Below are positions 15,919 through 22,710 of a stretch of 26,184 bases of DNA, piece after piece (position 1 is the first letter of the stretch; each line of letters begins with the position of its first letter). Position numbers and translations under genes: made by a program. The DNA is taken from the IMG/VR virus record IMGVR_UViG_3300009104_000111, positions 1 through 26,184 of that record, one strand, 5' to 3'. Source of the DNA: a virus. Below the pieces are notes generated by a model. The model did not search any database. It saw nothing but the letters and a program-made list of their open reading frames with translations, and had not been told where the DNA came from.

Positions 15919-17138
15919 GTTATCAAAAATATTACGTAAAAGATGTTAAAGAAAAATCATCTGAAAAATTATTTAATGTCATTAGTTGTTTTGCTGGAGG
16001 TGGAGGAAGTTCTACGGGATATAGACTTGCTGGAGCAAATATACTTTTAATTAATGAGTTTGTTGAAGAAGCAATTTCAACATATCAAGCAAATTTTCCA
16101 GATACAAAAGTTTTAGTCGATGACATTAAAAAATATTCATCAGATGATTTTTTAGAGATGGCAGGAATTAAAGTTGGAGAATTAGATTTACTTGATGGTT
16201 CTCCTCCATGTTCTGCATTTTCACTTGCAGGTAAAAGAGATAAAGGATGGGAAGGTTATGTAGAAGATACAAGAGAATCTTCTATTGATCTTGAAACTGG
16301 TGAAGTTGTGCAGACAGGAGAATTAAAGAAAAAAGATGGAATAAAGAAATATTCTGAAGATAAAATTCAAGAAAGTATTGAAGATTTATTTTTAGAATAT
16401 ATAAGAATTGCTAAGGGAATTCAGCCAAAAGTTATCGTAGCAGAAAATGTTAAAGGAATAACTTTTGGAGAATCTAAGAAAAAACTTTTAGAATTTATTA
16501 ATGATTTTGAACGAATAGGTTATGAAGTTTCGTATCAAGTTATGAATGCGGCTGATTATGGTACTCCTCAAGCAAGAGAAAGAACTATTTTTATTTGTGT
16601 TCGAAAAGATGTTGCAGAAACGATAGGTCTTAATTTTATGAATATAAGTGGTATTTTTCCTACTAAAACTGTAACTAAACACGTTACAATGAGAGAGGCT
16701 TTTGAAGATATTGAAAATGATCCTGAAGAAATTAAAATGTTGACAGAGTTTGTCGAAGGTTCTTTTCAAAATAAATTTTTAAGTTTTCTTCCATTTAATC
16801 CAGAAAAACCAATTAAACCTTCAGATAAACAATTTCGTGAATTTAACCCCAAAGGATCATGTTTTAATATGATTCGACCAGCACCCGATCTTCCTTCTCC
16901 TACTTTGACTCAACAAGGTCAGAAGAAGGGATTGTCTGGTGTTTTTCATTATGCTGAAAATCGCAAACCGACCATTGTTGAATTTAAAAGACTTATGGGT
17001 ATGCCAGAAGATTTTATTTTAACAGGTGATTTTGATCAACAAGCAGAAAGATTAGGAAGAATGGTCGCTCCAAAAATGATGAAAGAAATCGCAAATAGTA
17101 TATACAAAAATGTACTAGAACCTTTTAACAAAAAATAA
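15915..17138 (+). CDS. DNA cytosine-5 methyltransferase
   Basis: Transfers methyl to C5 of cytosine in DNA. The 407-residue protein has the ordered motifs: I, ISCFAGGGGSSTGYRLAG (about 23-40); IV, DGSPPCSAFSLAGKRD with the catalytic Cys at about 99; VI, VIVAENVKGI; VIII, NAADYGTPQARERTIFI; then a target-recognition region containing APDLPSPTLTQQGQKKG; IX-X, KRLMGMPEDF and LGRMVAPKMMKEIANSI. The last motif has GRMVAP where GNAVPP is usual. ATG 15915 follows GAGGA at 15900-15904; an in-frame TTG at 15873 is rejected. No restriction endonuclease gene is adjacent, so it is likely orphan, protecting phage DNA or starting a further base modification. Confidence 0.93.
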   Translation: MSYQKYYVKDVKEKSSEKLFNVISCFAGGGGSSTGYRLAGANILLINEFVEEAISTYQANFPDTKVLVDDIKKYSSDDFLEMAGIKVGELDLLDGSPPCSAFSLAGKRDKGWEGYVEDTRESSIDLETGEVVQTGELKKKDGIKKYSEDKIQESIEDLFLEYIRIAKGIQPKVIVAENVKGITFGESKKKLLEFINDFERIGYEVSYQVMNAADYGTPQARERTIFICVRKDVAETIGLNFMNISGIFPTKTVTKHVTMREAFEDIENDPEEIKMLTEFVEGSFQNKFLSFLPFNPEKPIKPSDKQFREFNPKGSCFNMIRPAPDLPSPTLTQQGQKKGLSGVFHYAENRKPTIVEFKRLMGMPEDFILTGDFDQQAERLGRMVAPKMMKEIANSIYKNVLEPFNKK

Positions 17139-17140
17139 TT

Positions 17141-17353
17141 ATGAAAGCTACTATCAAAAAACAAGTAAAAGAGAAACTTGCAAAATATAATATGAAATAT
17201 GCCGCTATGGATTGGGACTATAAGTGGTTTTGCTTTGAAAAGAAGCCAAAATGTGTCGATGATACATGGGATGTCAAAGATGGTCATTATATGAGAATTC
17301 ATACTCTTCCTACTGAAGGTTTTGATTGGAGGGATTCATTAGTCCAAAAATAA
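17141..17353 (+). CDS. Small hypothetical protein, 70 residues
   Basis: A 70-residue protein with a lysine-rich N-terminus (MKATIKKQVKEKLAKYNMKY) and an aromatic middle (AMDWDYKWFCFEKKPKCVDD) containing two cysteines and several Trp residues, ending EGFDWRDSLVQK. It begins two bases after the methyltransferase stop and has no clear ribosome binding site, so it probably relies on coupling. It is the last gene before the next promoter. No family is recognised. An antisense ORF over the same place is taken as a shadow. Confidence 0.6.
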   Translation: MKATIKKQVKEKLAKYNMKYAAMDWDYKWFCFEKKPKCVDDTWDVKDGHYMRIHTLPTEGFDWRDSLVQK

Positions 17354-17365
17354 CCATTTTTTGTC

Positions 17366-17394
17366 TTGACAGTATTTCTAGATATTGATACCAT
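17366..17394 (+). promoter_or_regulatory. Sigma70-type promoter for the cobT-like gene
   Basis: TTGACA (17366-17371), a 17-bp spacer ending in TGA, then TACCAT (17389-17394) in the 78-bp gap before the cobT-like start. The -10 is weaker than consensus, but the extended TGA and the TGTCTTGACA context, shared with the cobS-like promoter, support it. The leader then reaches GAGGA at 17421-17425. Confidence 0.7.
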
Positions 17395-17431
17395 ATAAGT
17401 GAAGGTTAAAAATTAATCAAGAGGATATCTT

Positions 17432-19771
17432 ATGAATGAAATACAATCTACAAAATCTCTTTTAGCAAAACTTCTTGCTTCTGAGAATATTACAGTAGAA
17501 CATGGTAATTATCAAACAGCATCATTTGATGTTAAAAATCGGATCATTCGTCTACCAATTTTCAAGTATATGAGTGGTCCGATTTATGATTTGATGGTTC
17601 TTCATGAAGTTGGACATGCACTCTGGACTCCTTTGAAAGGATTGCATTCTGAGAAGAATGAAAAGGGTCCTGGATTTAAGTCCTATCTTAATGTTGTTGA
17701 AGATGCTAGAATTGAAAGAAAGATAAAAAGAAAGTATCCAGGTGGTACAAAACCAATGATCGAAGGTTATCGCCAACTTGTTTCAGAAGACTTTTTTGGA
17801 ACAAAAGGGATGGACTTGAATACATTGAATTTAATCGATAGAATTAACTTACATTATAAAATCGGTGCATCTGCTTGTATTGAATTTGATACTGAAACTG
17901 AACTTCCTTTCATTTCTGAAATAGATAAAGCAGAAACTTTCGAAGAAATTTATGATATTACTGTAAGACTTTATGAACATTCAAAAGAAAATGAAAGTCA
18001 AACAGATTTTCAAGATTTTTCTGAATTTGATGTTTCGACTGAAGAATTTGATGGTGAAGGTGAATTTGAAGAAGTTGAAGTAATGGGTGATTCTCCTCTT
18101 GATTTTATGGAAGAAGAGGAAGAGGAACGTGATGATGCTAAAGCAGGAATGAGAGGAGATAGTTTAGAATCTGAAGAGGAAGAAGATTCCGCATCAGAAC
18201 AAGATTCTTCATGCTCAAGTGGTGATGAAAATGGTTCTTCTAATAGTAATGGAGAGAGTAGTGAAGAAGAAGATGAATCAAGGGAAGCTGGATCATCAAT
18301 ATCTGGTGGACTTGAAGGTGGCGTATCTGATAATGGAAGATATGAACCAAAATCCATAACTGATGAAGCATGGCAGTCAAATCAAGAAGATTTGAATGAA
18401 GATGATGGTCGTACTTTTGAATATGTAACTATTCCAAAAGCAAATTTAGATGAAATAATTGTTCCTCATAAAGAATTATATGCAATGACTAAGGCATATT
18501 ATGAGGGAGATCAGTTTAAAGATGGAGAAGGAAGATACCTCGAGTGTTTTGAAAAATATTTTGTTGAAACACAAAATATGGTGAAAACTTTCAAACAAAA
18601 AAATTCAAAAACAGTAGATTATTTGGTTAAAGAATTTGAAATGAAAAAGAGGGCTGATGAGTATAAAAGAACCAGTGTTTCAAAAACTGGTTTGCTCGAT
18701 ATGTCTTCAATTCATTCTTACAAGTATAATGATAATCTTTTCAAAAAAGTTGCAACTGTTGCTTCAGGAAAAGATCATGGTCTTGTTTTATTCATGGATT
18801 GGTCTGGTTCTATGCATCAGAATTTATCTGGGACTATTGATCAGCTTTTGAATCTGGTTCTGTTTTGCAGAAAAGTAAATATTCCTTTTGAAGTATATGC
18901 TTTTACTGACCGCAATGTTAGAGAACCAGAAGATGAACGTGAAAAACAGTCATTGAAAGTTTTCTTCAAACAAGAAAATCACATGACTTCTACCGCTAAT
19001 TTGTTTCTGATGAATCTTTTTAGTAGTTCAATGTCAACTACAGAATTGAATTATGCTATGCAAACTATGATGCAAATGAAGATGAGATATCAATCAGATT
19101 ATTACTATAGTGGATATAGACATAATCTTCCATATCATTTTGAATTGGGTGGAACTCCTCTTGATACAGCAATTATTTCTGCATTAGAAGTAATTCCAGA
19201 ATTTCAAAAGAAAAATCGTGTACAAATTGTAAATACAGTTTTTCTTACTGATGGCGAATCTCATACTAACAGTCATGTTTGGAGGACAAATAAAGAAGGT
19301 GTATTAGATAAAGAGTATTTCAGTTGTGGTTCTAGAGACACTTATTATGTTGATCCAGTTAGTAAGAAAACTTATGGATCTAATCAAAGATTTCGAAGAG
19401 GATTAACCACTCCTATTTTTTATCAAATTTTAAGAGATCGATGTAAAGTTAATATTCTGGGCTTTTACTTAACTGGAAAAAGATTTAAGCATATTTGTGG
19501 TGATCTTTCTTGGGGAACAAAAGGAGCCCCCTCCGCTGATGTAATTTTTAAACAATGGAAAAAAGAAAAATCATATGTTGCTTCAAATTATCTTGGATAT
19601 GATAAATTATATTACATTAAAGATGGTGAAGATTTAAATGTTGATAATGAAGATTTTGTTGTTACTGAAGATGCTTCAAAGAGTCAATTGACCAAAGCAT
19701 TTAAAAGATTCACTGGTAAAAAACTTACTAACAGAATCGTTCTGAAAAGTTTTGCAGAAATGGTCGCATGA
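17432..19771 (+). CDS. cobT: CobT-like metallopeptidase with VWA domain
   Basis: A 779-residue protein of the type named CobT or peptidase in marine T4-like phages. The N-terminal domain is a zinc metallopeptidase: HEVGHALWT at residues 58-66, with Glu in NVVEDARIE (about 87-95) as a likely third ligand. Residues about 190-300 are a low-complexity acid/Ser linker. The C-terminal VWA domain has a metal-ion adhesion site DWSGSM (about 455-460), GGTPLD and FLTDGES. Similar VWA proteins act with AAA+ partners in chelatases and in MoxR-type systems; the cobS-like gene that follows supplies the AAA+ part. The cobalt-chelatase name is from homology only and does not prove cobalamin synthesis. Confidence 0.85.
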   Translation: MNEIQSTKSLLAKLLASENITVEHGNYQTASFDVKNRIIRLPIFKYMSGPIYDLMVLHEVGHALWTPLKGLHSEKNEKGPGFKSYLNVVEDARIERKIKRKYPGGTKPMIEGYRQLVSEDFFGTKGMDLNTLNLIDRINLHYKIGASACIEFDTETELPFISEIDKAETFEEIYDITVRLYEHSKENESQTDFQDFSEFDVSTEEFDGEGEFEEVEVMGDSPLDFMEEEEEERDDAKAGMRGDSLESEEEEDSASEQDSSCSSGDENGSSNSNGESSEEEDESREAGSSISGGLEGGVSDNGRYEPKSITDEAWQSNQEDLNEDDGRTFEYVTIPKANLDEIIVPHKELYAMTKAYYEGDQFKDGEGRYLECFEKYFVETQNMVKTFKQKNSKTVDYLVKEFEMKKRADEYKRTSVSKTGLLDMSSIHSYKYNDNLFKKVATVASGKDHGLVLFMDWSGSMHQNLSGTIDQLLNLVLFCRKVNIPFEVYAFTDRNVREPEDEREKQSLKVFFKQENHMTSTANLFLMNLFSSSMSTTELNYAMQTMMQMKMRYQSDYYYSGYRHNLPYHFELGGTPLDTAIISALEVIPEFQKKNRVQIVNTVFLTDGESHTNSHVWRTNKEGVLDKEYFSCGSRDTYYVDPVSKKTYGSNQRFRRGLTTPIFYQILRDRCKVNILGFYLTGKRFKHICGDLSWGTKGAPSADVIFKQWKKEKSYVASNYLGYDKLYYIKDGEDLNVDNEDFVVTEDASKSQLTKAFKRFTGKKLTNRIVLKSFAEMVA

Positions 19772-19774
19772 ATC

Positions 19775-20194
19775 ATGGGAATCGATAATCCTGTATGGGA
19801 CAATAAAAATAAAGAGATTCAAAAAATCTTAACAGAAAAGGTGTTGACAGATACCCAATTGCTTAAAGCAATGGAAACTTCAGCCCATAAGGAAGTAAAT
19901 CGATTACAAGAACATGCAAATCTTTTAGTAAAACAAGCGACAGAAATTATGAACAGAGTACAATTAACAAAAAGAATACATGAAAAAGTCGATATTCCAT
20001 TTCGGATTGTAAGAGAAAAACATTATTATCTGTATGAAGATGATGTATTATCTCTGATTTCTCCAGAAGAATGGAAAAAATCAAAAAATCCTAAAAGAGA
20101 ATCAGCAATTACAATAAAACAATTAGGAGATGGAACGTGGGAAGAAGTGATAGAATCTTCTGAAAACTTGGATGAAGACCAAGAAATGTCTTGA
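19775..20194 (+). CDS. DUF2452-like protein
   Basis: A 139-residue protein. A helical region (QEHANLLVKQATEIMNRVQL then TKRIHEKVD) is followed by PFRIVREKHYYLYEDDVLSL and ISPEEWKK, a pattern I recall from the DUF2452 family, whose function is not known. The gene follows the cobT-like stop after three bases, so it is probably co-translated with it. Its own stop codon TGA at 20192-20194 forms part of the TTGACA -35 of the next promoter. The C-terminus is acidic. Confidence 0.75.
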   Translation: MGIDNPVWDNKNKEIQKILTEKVLTDTQLLKAMETSAHKEVNRLQEHANLLVKQATEIMNRVQLTKRIHEKVDIPFRIVREKHYYLYEDDVLSLISPEEWKKSKNPKRESAITIKQLGDGTWEEVIESSENLDEDQEMS

Positions 20195-20222
20195 CACTAT
20201 TATCGAAATTTGAGATAATAGT
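20191..20222 (+). promoter_or_regulatory. Sigma70-type promoter with inverted repeat, cobS-like gene
   Basis: TTGACA (20191-20196), a 17-bp spacer ending in TGA, and GATAAT (20214-20219). Within it lies a perfect 9-bp inverted repeat, ACTATTATC (20196-20204) and GATAATAGT (20214-20222), centred between -35 and -10. Such placement is typical of a repressor operator. The expected start point, about 20226, falls at the first arm of the leader helix. Confidence 0.8.
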
Positions 20223-20345
20223 AGTGAAGAGTGAGGGAAGAATGAGGTGAATACCGCCCGGCTCATGGAAATGTTTGCCCTGTGAATATAAAAAAGCAGG
20301 TAAGAAAAAAGGAGCGCCAAGCCGCCATGACATTCACTCTTCACT
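20223..20345 (+). ncRNA. Structured leader RNA, possible cobalamin-type riboswitch
   Basis: A perfect 12-bp helix joins 20223-20234 (AGTGAAGAGTGA) and 20334-20345 (its exact reverse complement) and encloses 99 bases that are GC-richer than the surroundings. Inside are GGGAA (20235-20239), a stem ATGAG/CTCAT (20242-20246 with 20262-20266) enclosing GTGAATAC, a hairpin CCTGT/GCAGG (20279-20283 with 20296-20300) and GCCGCC near the 3' arm. GGGAA, a nested stem with a GTGAA-type loop, and a closing GCC box are the order seen in cobalamin riboswitches. A short AATATA in the hairpin loop (20285-20290) could pair with TATATT (20356-20361) next to the ribosome binding site. Class assignment is inference; the long-range helix is seen directly. 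Confidence 0.6.
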
Positions 20346-20376
20346 TATTATAACCTATATTATGGAGAATGTGAAA

Positions 20377-21558
20377 ATGAATGCTAATCAAACTGCTCTT
20401 ATTCAAGCCGTTATTGATGCTGGTTATGAAGACGAAATTACACGTCCGCAATTGAAAGCAATTGGAAGACAACTTGGTGTAAGTACTGCATGGGTGCAAA
20501 AAAATACTGCATACAAAGTTGCTAGAGGCGTATATCGAATACCCCAACTTGATGGTTCTGTAAAAAGTGCATTAGCACAAACAGTTGCTAATGAAACTAC
20601 AGAAAAAACTGAAAAAAAAGTAATACCATTTCCAACACAAACTGAATCTTTTATTCCAGATAAAGATTCTCATTTTGTTAGATTTGGACATTGTAAAGAT
20701 GTTGAATCGATTGTTAAATCTAGAATTTTTTATCCAACATTTGTAACAGGTCTTTCTGGTAATGGTAAAACATTTATGATTGAGCAAGTATGTGCAAGAC
20801 TCAATCGTGAAATGTTTCGTGTTAATGTTACTATTGAAACTGATGAAGATGATTTGCTCGGACACTATCTTTTAAAAGATGGTGAAACTGTTTGGCAAGA
20901 TGGTCCAGTTATTCAAGCAATGAAACGTGGTGCAATTTTACTTCTTGATGAAGTCGACCTTGCATCAAATAAAATTATGTGTTTGCAACCTGTTCTTGAA
21001 GGTAAAGGAATTTTTATTAAAAAGATAAACCAGTGGGTTCGTCCTATTCGTGGTTTTAATATTTTTGCTACTGCAAATACTAAAGGAAAAGGTTCTGATG
21101 ATGGTCGATTTATCGGAACAAACATTCTTAACGAAGCATTTCTTGAAAGATTTGCAATTACTATGGAACAAGAATATCCTAGTATAGGAGTTGAGAAAAA
21201 AATTCTCAATTCAGTTCTTGCTTCTCTTGATTGTGCAAATACAGAATTCGTTGAGAAACTTACAAGTTGGGCAGATATTATTCGCAAAACATTTTATGAT
21301 GGTGGTGTTGATGAAATTATTGCTACTCGCCGATTAGTTCATATCTGTAATGCTTATGCTATCTTTAAAGATAAAATGAAATCAATTCAAATGTGTGTCA
21401 ATCGTTTTGATGAAGAAACAAAATCAGCTTTCCTTGATTTGTATAGCAAGGTTGATGCTGAAGTTGTTAATCCTAATGATGATCCTGCGGCTGAAGGAGA
21501 AGCGGCACTTGATGCTGATATCGCTGAATCTGAAGAAGATCCAGAAACACCATTTTAA
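20377..21558 (+). CDS. cobS: CobS-like AAA+ ATPase
   Basis: A 393-residue AAA+ protein of the CobS/MoxR type. The N-terminal 60 residues look like a winged or helix-turn-helix domain (ITRPQLKAIGRQLGVSTAWV). Walker A is TGLSGNGKTF (about 123-132), Walker B is ILLLDEVDLA, and sensor-1 is FATANTKGKG. The C-terminus is acidic. ATG 20377 is chosen because GGAG at 20365-20368 lies eight bases upstream; ATG 20362 lacks a site, and a much longer in-frame extension to TTG 20275 would read through the structured leader. It is expected to energise the CobT-like protein. It has its own promoter and leader and ends before stacked promoters and a terminator. Confidence 0.85.
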   Translation: MNANQTALIQAVIDAGYEDEITRPQLKAIGRQLGVSTAWVQKNTAYKVARGVYRIPQLDGSVKSALAQTVANETTEKTEKKVIPFPTQTESFIPDKDSHFVRFGHCKDVESIVKSRIFYPTFVTGLSGNGKTFMIEQVCARLNREMFRVNVTIETDEDDLLGHYLLKDGETVWQDGPVIQAMKRGAILLLDEVDLASNKIMCLQPVLEGKGIFIKKINQWVRPIRGFNIFATANTKGKGSDDGRFIGTNILNEAFLERFAITMEQEYPSIGVEKKILNSVLASLDCANTEFVEKLTSWADIIRKTFYDGGVDEIIATRRLVHICNAYAIFKDKMKSIQMCVNRFDEETKSAFLDLYSKVDAEVVNPNDDPAAEGEAALDADIAESEEDPETPF

Positions 21559-21585
21559 TTGACAATATAAATATAAATATATAAT
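21559..21585 (+). promoter_or_regulatory. Stacked early and late promoter elements
   Basis: Two overlapping perfect late-promoter motifs TATAAATA (21566-21573 and 21572-21579) lie one base after the cobS-like stop. Around them TTGACA (21559-21564) and TATAAT (21580-21585) are spaced by 15 bp, short for sigma70 but possible. These would drive the glycosyltransferase at 21647, early, late or both. Confidence 0.7.
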
Positions 21586-21620
21586 AGAGGGTAGGATTAA
21601 CTCTTATCCTCTATTTTTTT
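21583..21620 (+). terminator. Rho-independent terminator after the cobS-like gene
   Basis: AATAGAGG (21583-21590) pairs with CCTCTATT (21608-21615), and the stem extends inward with two G-U pairs to 14 pairs and a five-base loop, followed by seven T. It would stop cobS-like transcripts. It begins where late transcripts from 21566-21579 would start, so the same sequence could also form a 5' hairpin. Confidence 0.88.
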
Positions 21621-21646
21621 ATATTTTATTTTCACGTGGAGTTATA

Positions 21647-22654
21647 ATGCATATTGAGATCAAAGTTGAAGAATTAAGAAAGAAAAAACTTTTTGTAGCA
21701 ACACCAATGTATGGTGGTCAATGTCATGGAATGTATGCAAAATCATGTATTGATCTCGCAACATTGTGTGCAAATTATGGTGTAGAATGTAGATTTTTTT
21801 ATATATTTAATGAATCTCTTATAACCAGAGCAAGAAATTATTTAGTAGATGAGTTTTTAAGAACAGAAGGCTTTACACATTTAATGTTTATTGATAGTGA
21901 TATTCATTTTGATCCAAGAGATGTTTTATCTCTTGCGGCTTTATGTGATGATGATAAGCCCATTATTGGCGGTCCTTATGGTAAAAAATGCATTGCTTGG
22001 GAAAAAATTGTACAAGCAGTTGATACGGGAATCGCAGATAAAGATCCTGAAGAATTATCAAAATTTGTAGGCGATTTTGTATTTAATCCGGTTGCAGGAA
22101 CTCAAGAACTTAAAATTAATGAACCTGTAGAAGTTTTGGAAATTGGAACTGGTTTTATGATGGCTCAAAGGAATGTTTTTGATAAATGGAGAGAAGCATA
22201 TCCACAATTTCATTATAAACCAGATCATAATCGTTCAGAACAATTTAAAGGTGATCGATATATTCATGCATATTTTGATACTGTTATTGATAATGAGCAA
22301 TATATGCCTATGGGTGCATCAAATAAATCTGATCGATATTTATCAGAAGATTATGCATTTTGTCAATTAGCAAGACATATAGACATTCCTATCTATTTGT
22401 GTCCTTGGATGAAATTAGGACATATTGGTACTTATGTTTTTGATGGTTCAATGGCTGATCTTGGAAGAATAGATACTTCAAATCCACTTGCAAAAGAGCA
22501 TCAAGAACAATCTCAAAAATTGAGAGAAGCAAGAATAAAAGTTACTGAAGAAGCAGAGGGAATAAAAAAGATTGAAGAAATTGAAAAAGTAAAAACAACT
22601 AGACAAGAAAGACGAAAGGCGTTAAGAGATAAGAAGAAAAAGAAAAAACGTTGA
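21647..22654 (+). CDS. GT-A-like glycosyltransferase
   Basis: A 335-residue protein with a GT-A fold pattern. The N-terminus KKLFVATPMYGGQCHGMYAK begins the nucleotide-sugar domain. FTHLMFIDSDIHFDPRDVLS (about residues 78-97) carries a DxD-type metal motif, GGPYGKK lies next to it, and EIGTGFMMAQRNVF, SEDYAFCQLARH and LGHIGTYVFDGS follow in the order usual in such enzymes. The last 60 residues are a lysine-rich, charged tail. GTGGAG precedes the start. Its TGA stop forms part of the gp45 promoter -35. Late promoters upstream suggest late expression, fitting glycosylation of virion or host surface; the acceptor is unknown. Confidence 0.85.
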   Translation: MHIEIKVEELRKKKLFVATPMYGGQCHGMYAKSCIDLATLCANYGVECRFFYIFNESLITRARNYLVDEFLRTEGFTHLMFIDSDIHFDPRDVLSLAALCDDDKPIIGGPYGKKCIAWEKIVQAVDTGIADKDPEELSKFVGDFVFNPVAGTQELKINEPVEVLEIGTGFMMAQRNVFDKWREAYPQFHYKPDHNRSEQFKGDRYIHAYFDTVIDNEQYMPMGASNKSDRYLSEDYAFCQLARHIDIPIYLCPWMKLGHIGTYVFDGSMADLGRIDTSNPLAKEHQEQSQKLREARIKVTEEAEGIKKIEEIEKVKTTRQERRKALRDKKKKKKR

Positions 22655-22679
22655 CATAATTTATTGTGTATGGTATAAT
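22651..22679 (+). promoter_or_regulatory. Consensus sigma70 promoter for gene 45
   Basis: TTGACA (22651-22656), a 17-bp spacer ending in TGG, and TATAAT (22674-22679) are both perfect hexamers. The -35 overlaps the TGA stop of the glycosyltransferase gene. A weak inverted repeat TATTAA/TTAATA (22685-22690 and 22695-22700) falls in the leader just before the ribosome binding site. Confidence 0.9.
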
Positions 22680-22710
22680 GATGGTATTAAACAATTAATA
22701 GAGAAAAATT

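Noticed and set aside
18010-18357. Antisense Ser/Pro-rich ORF
   Set aside because: It is the mirror of the acidic, Ser-rich linker of the cobT-like gene, with no start signal or family resemblance.
19844-19849. TTGACA inside the DUF2452-like gene
   Set aside because: No -10 hexamer at 15-19 bp; several similar isolated TTGACA occur inside genes.
20275-20376. In-frame upstream extension of the cobS-like gene from TTG 20275
   Set aside because: It would translate the structured leader, gives an atypical basic sequence, and lacks a ribosome binding site; ATG 20377 has GGAG eight bases upstream.
22685-22700. TATTAA/TTAATA inverted repeat in the gp45 leader as a translational operator
   Set aside because: Only six A-T pairs in very AT-rich DNA; not distinguishable from chance without comparison.
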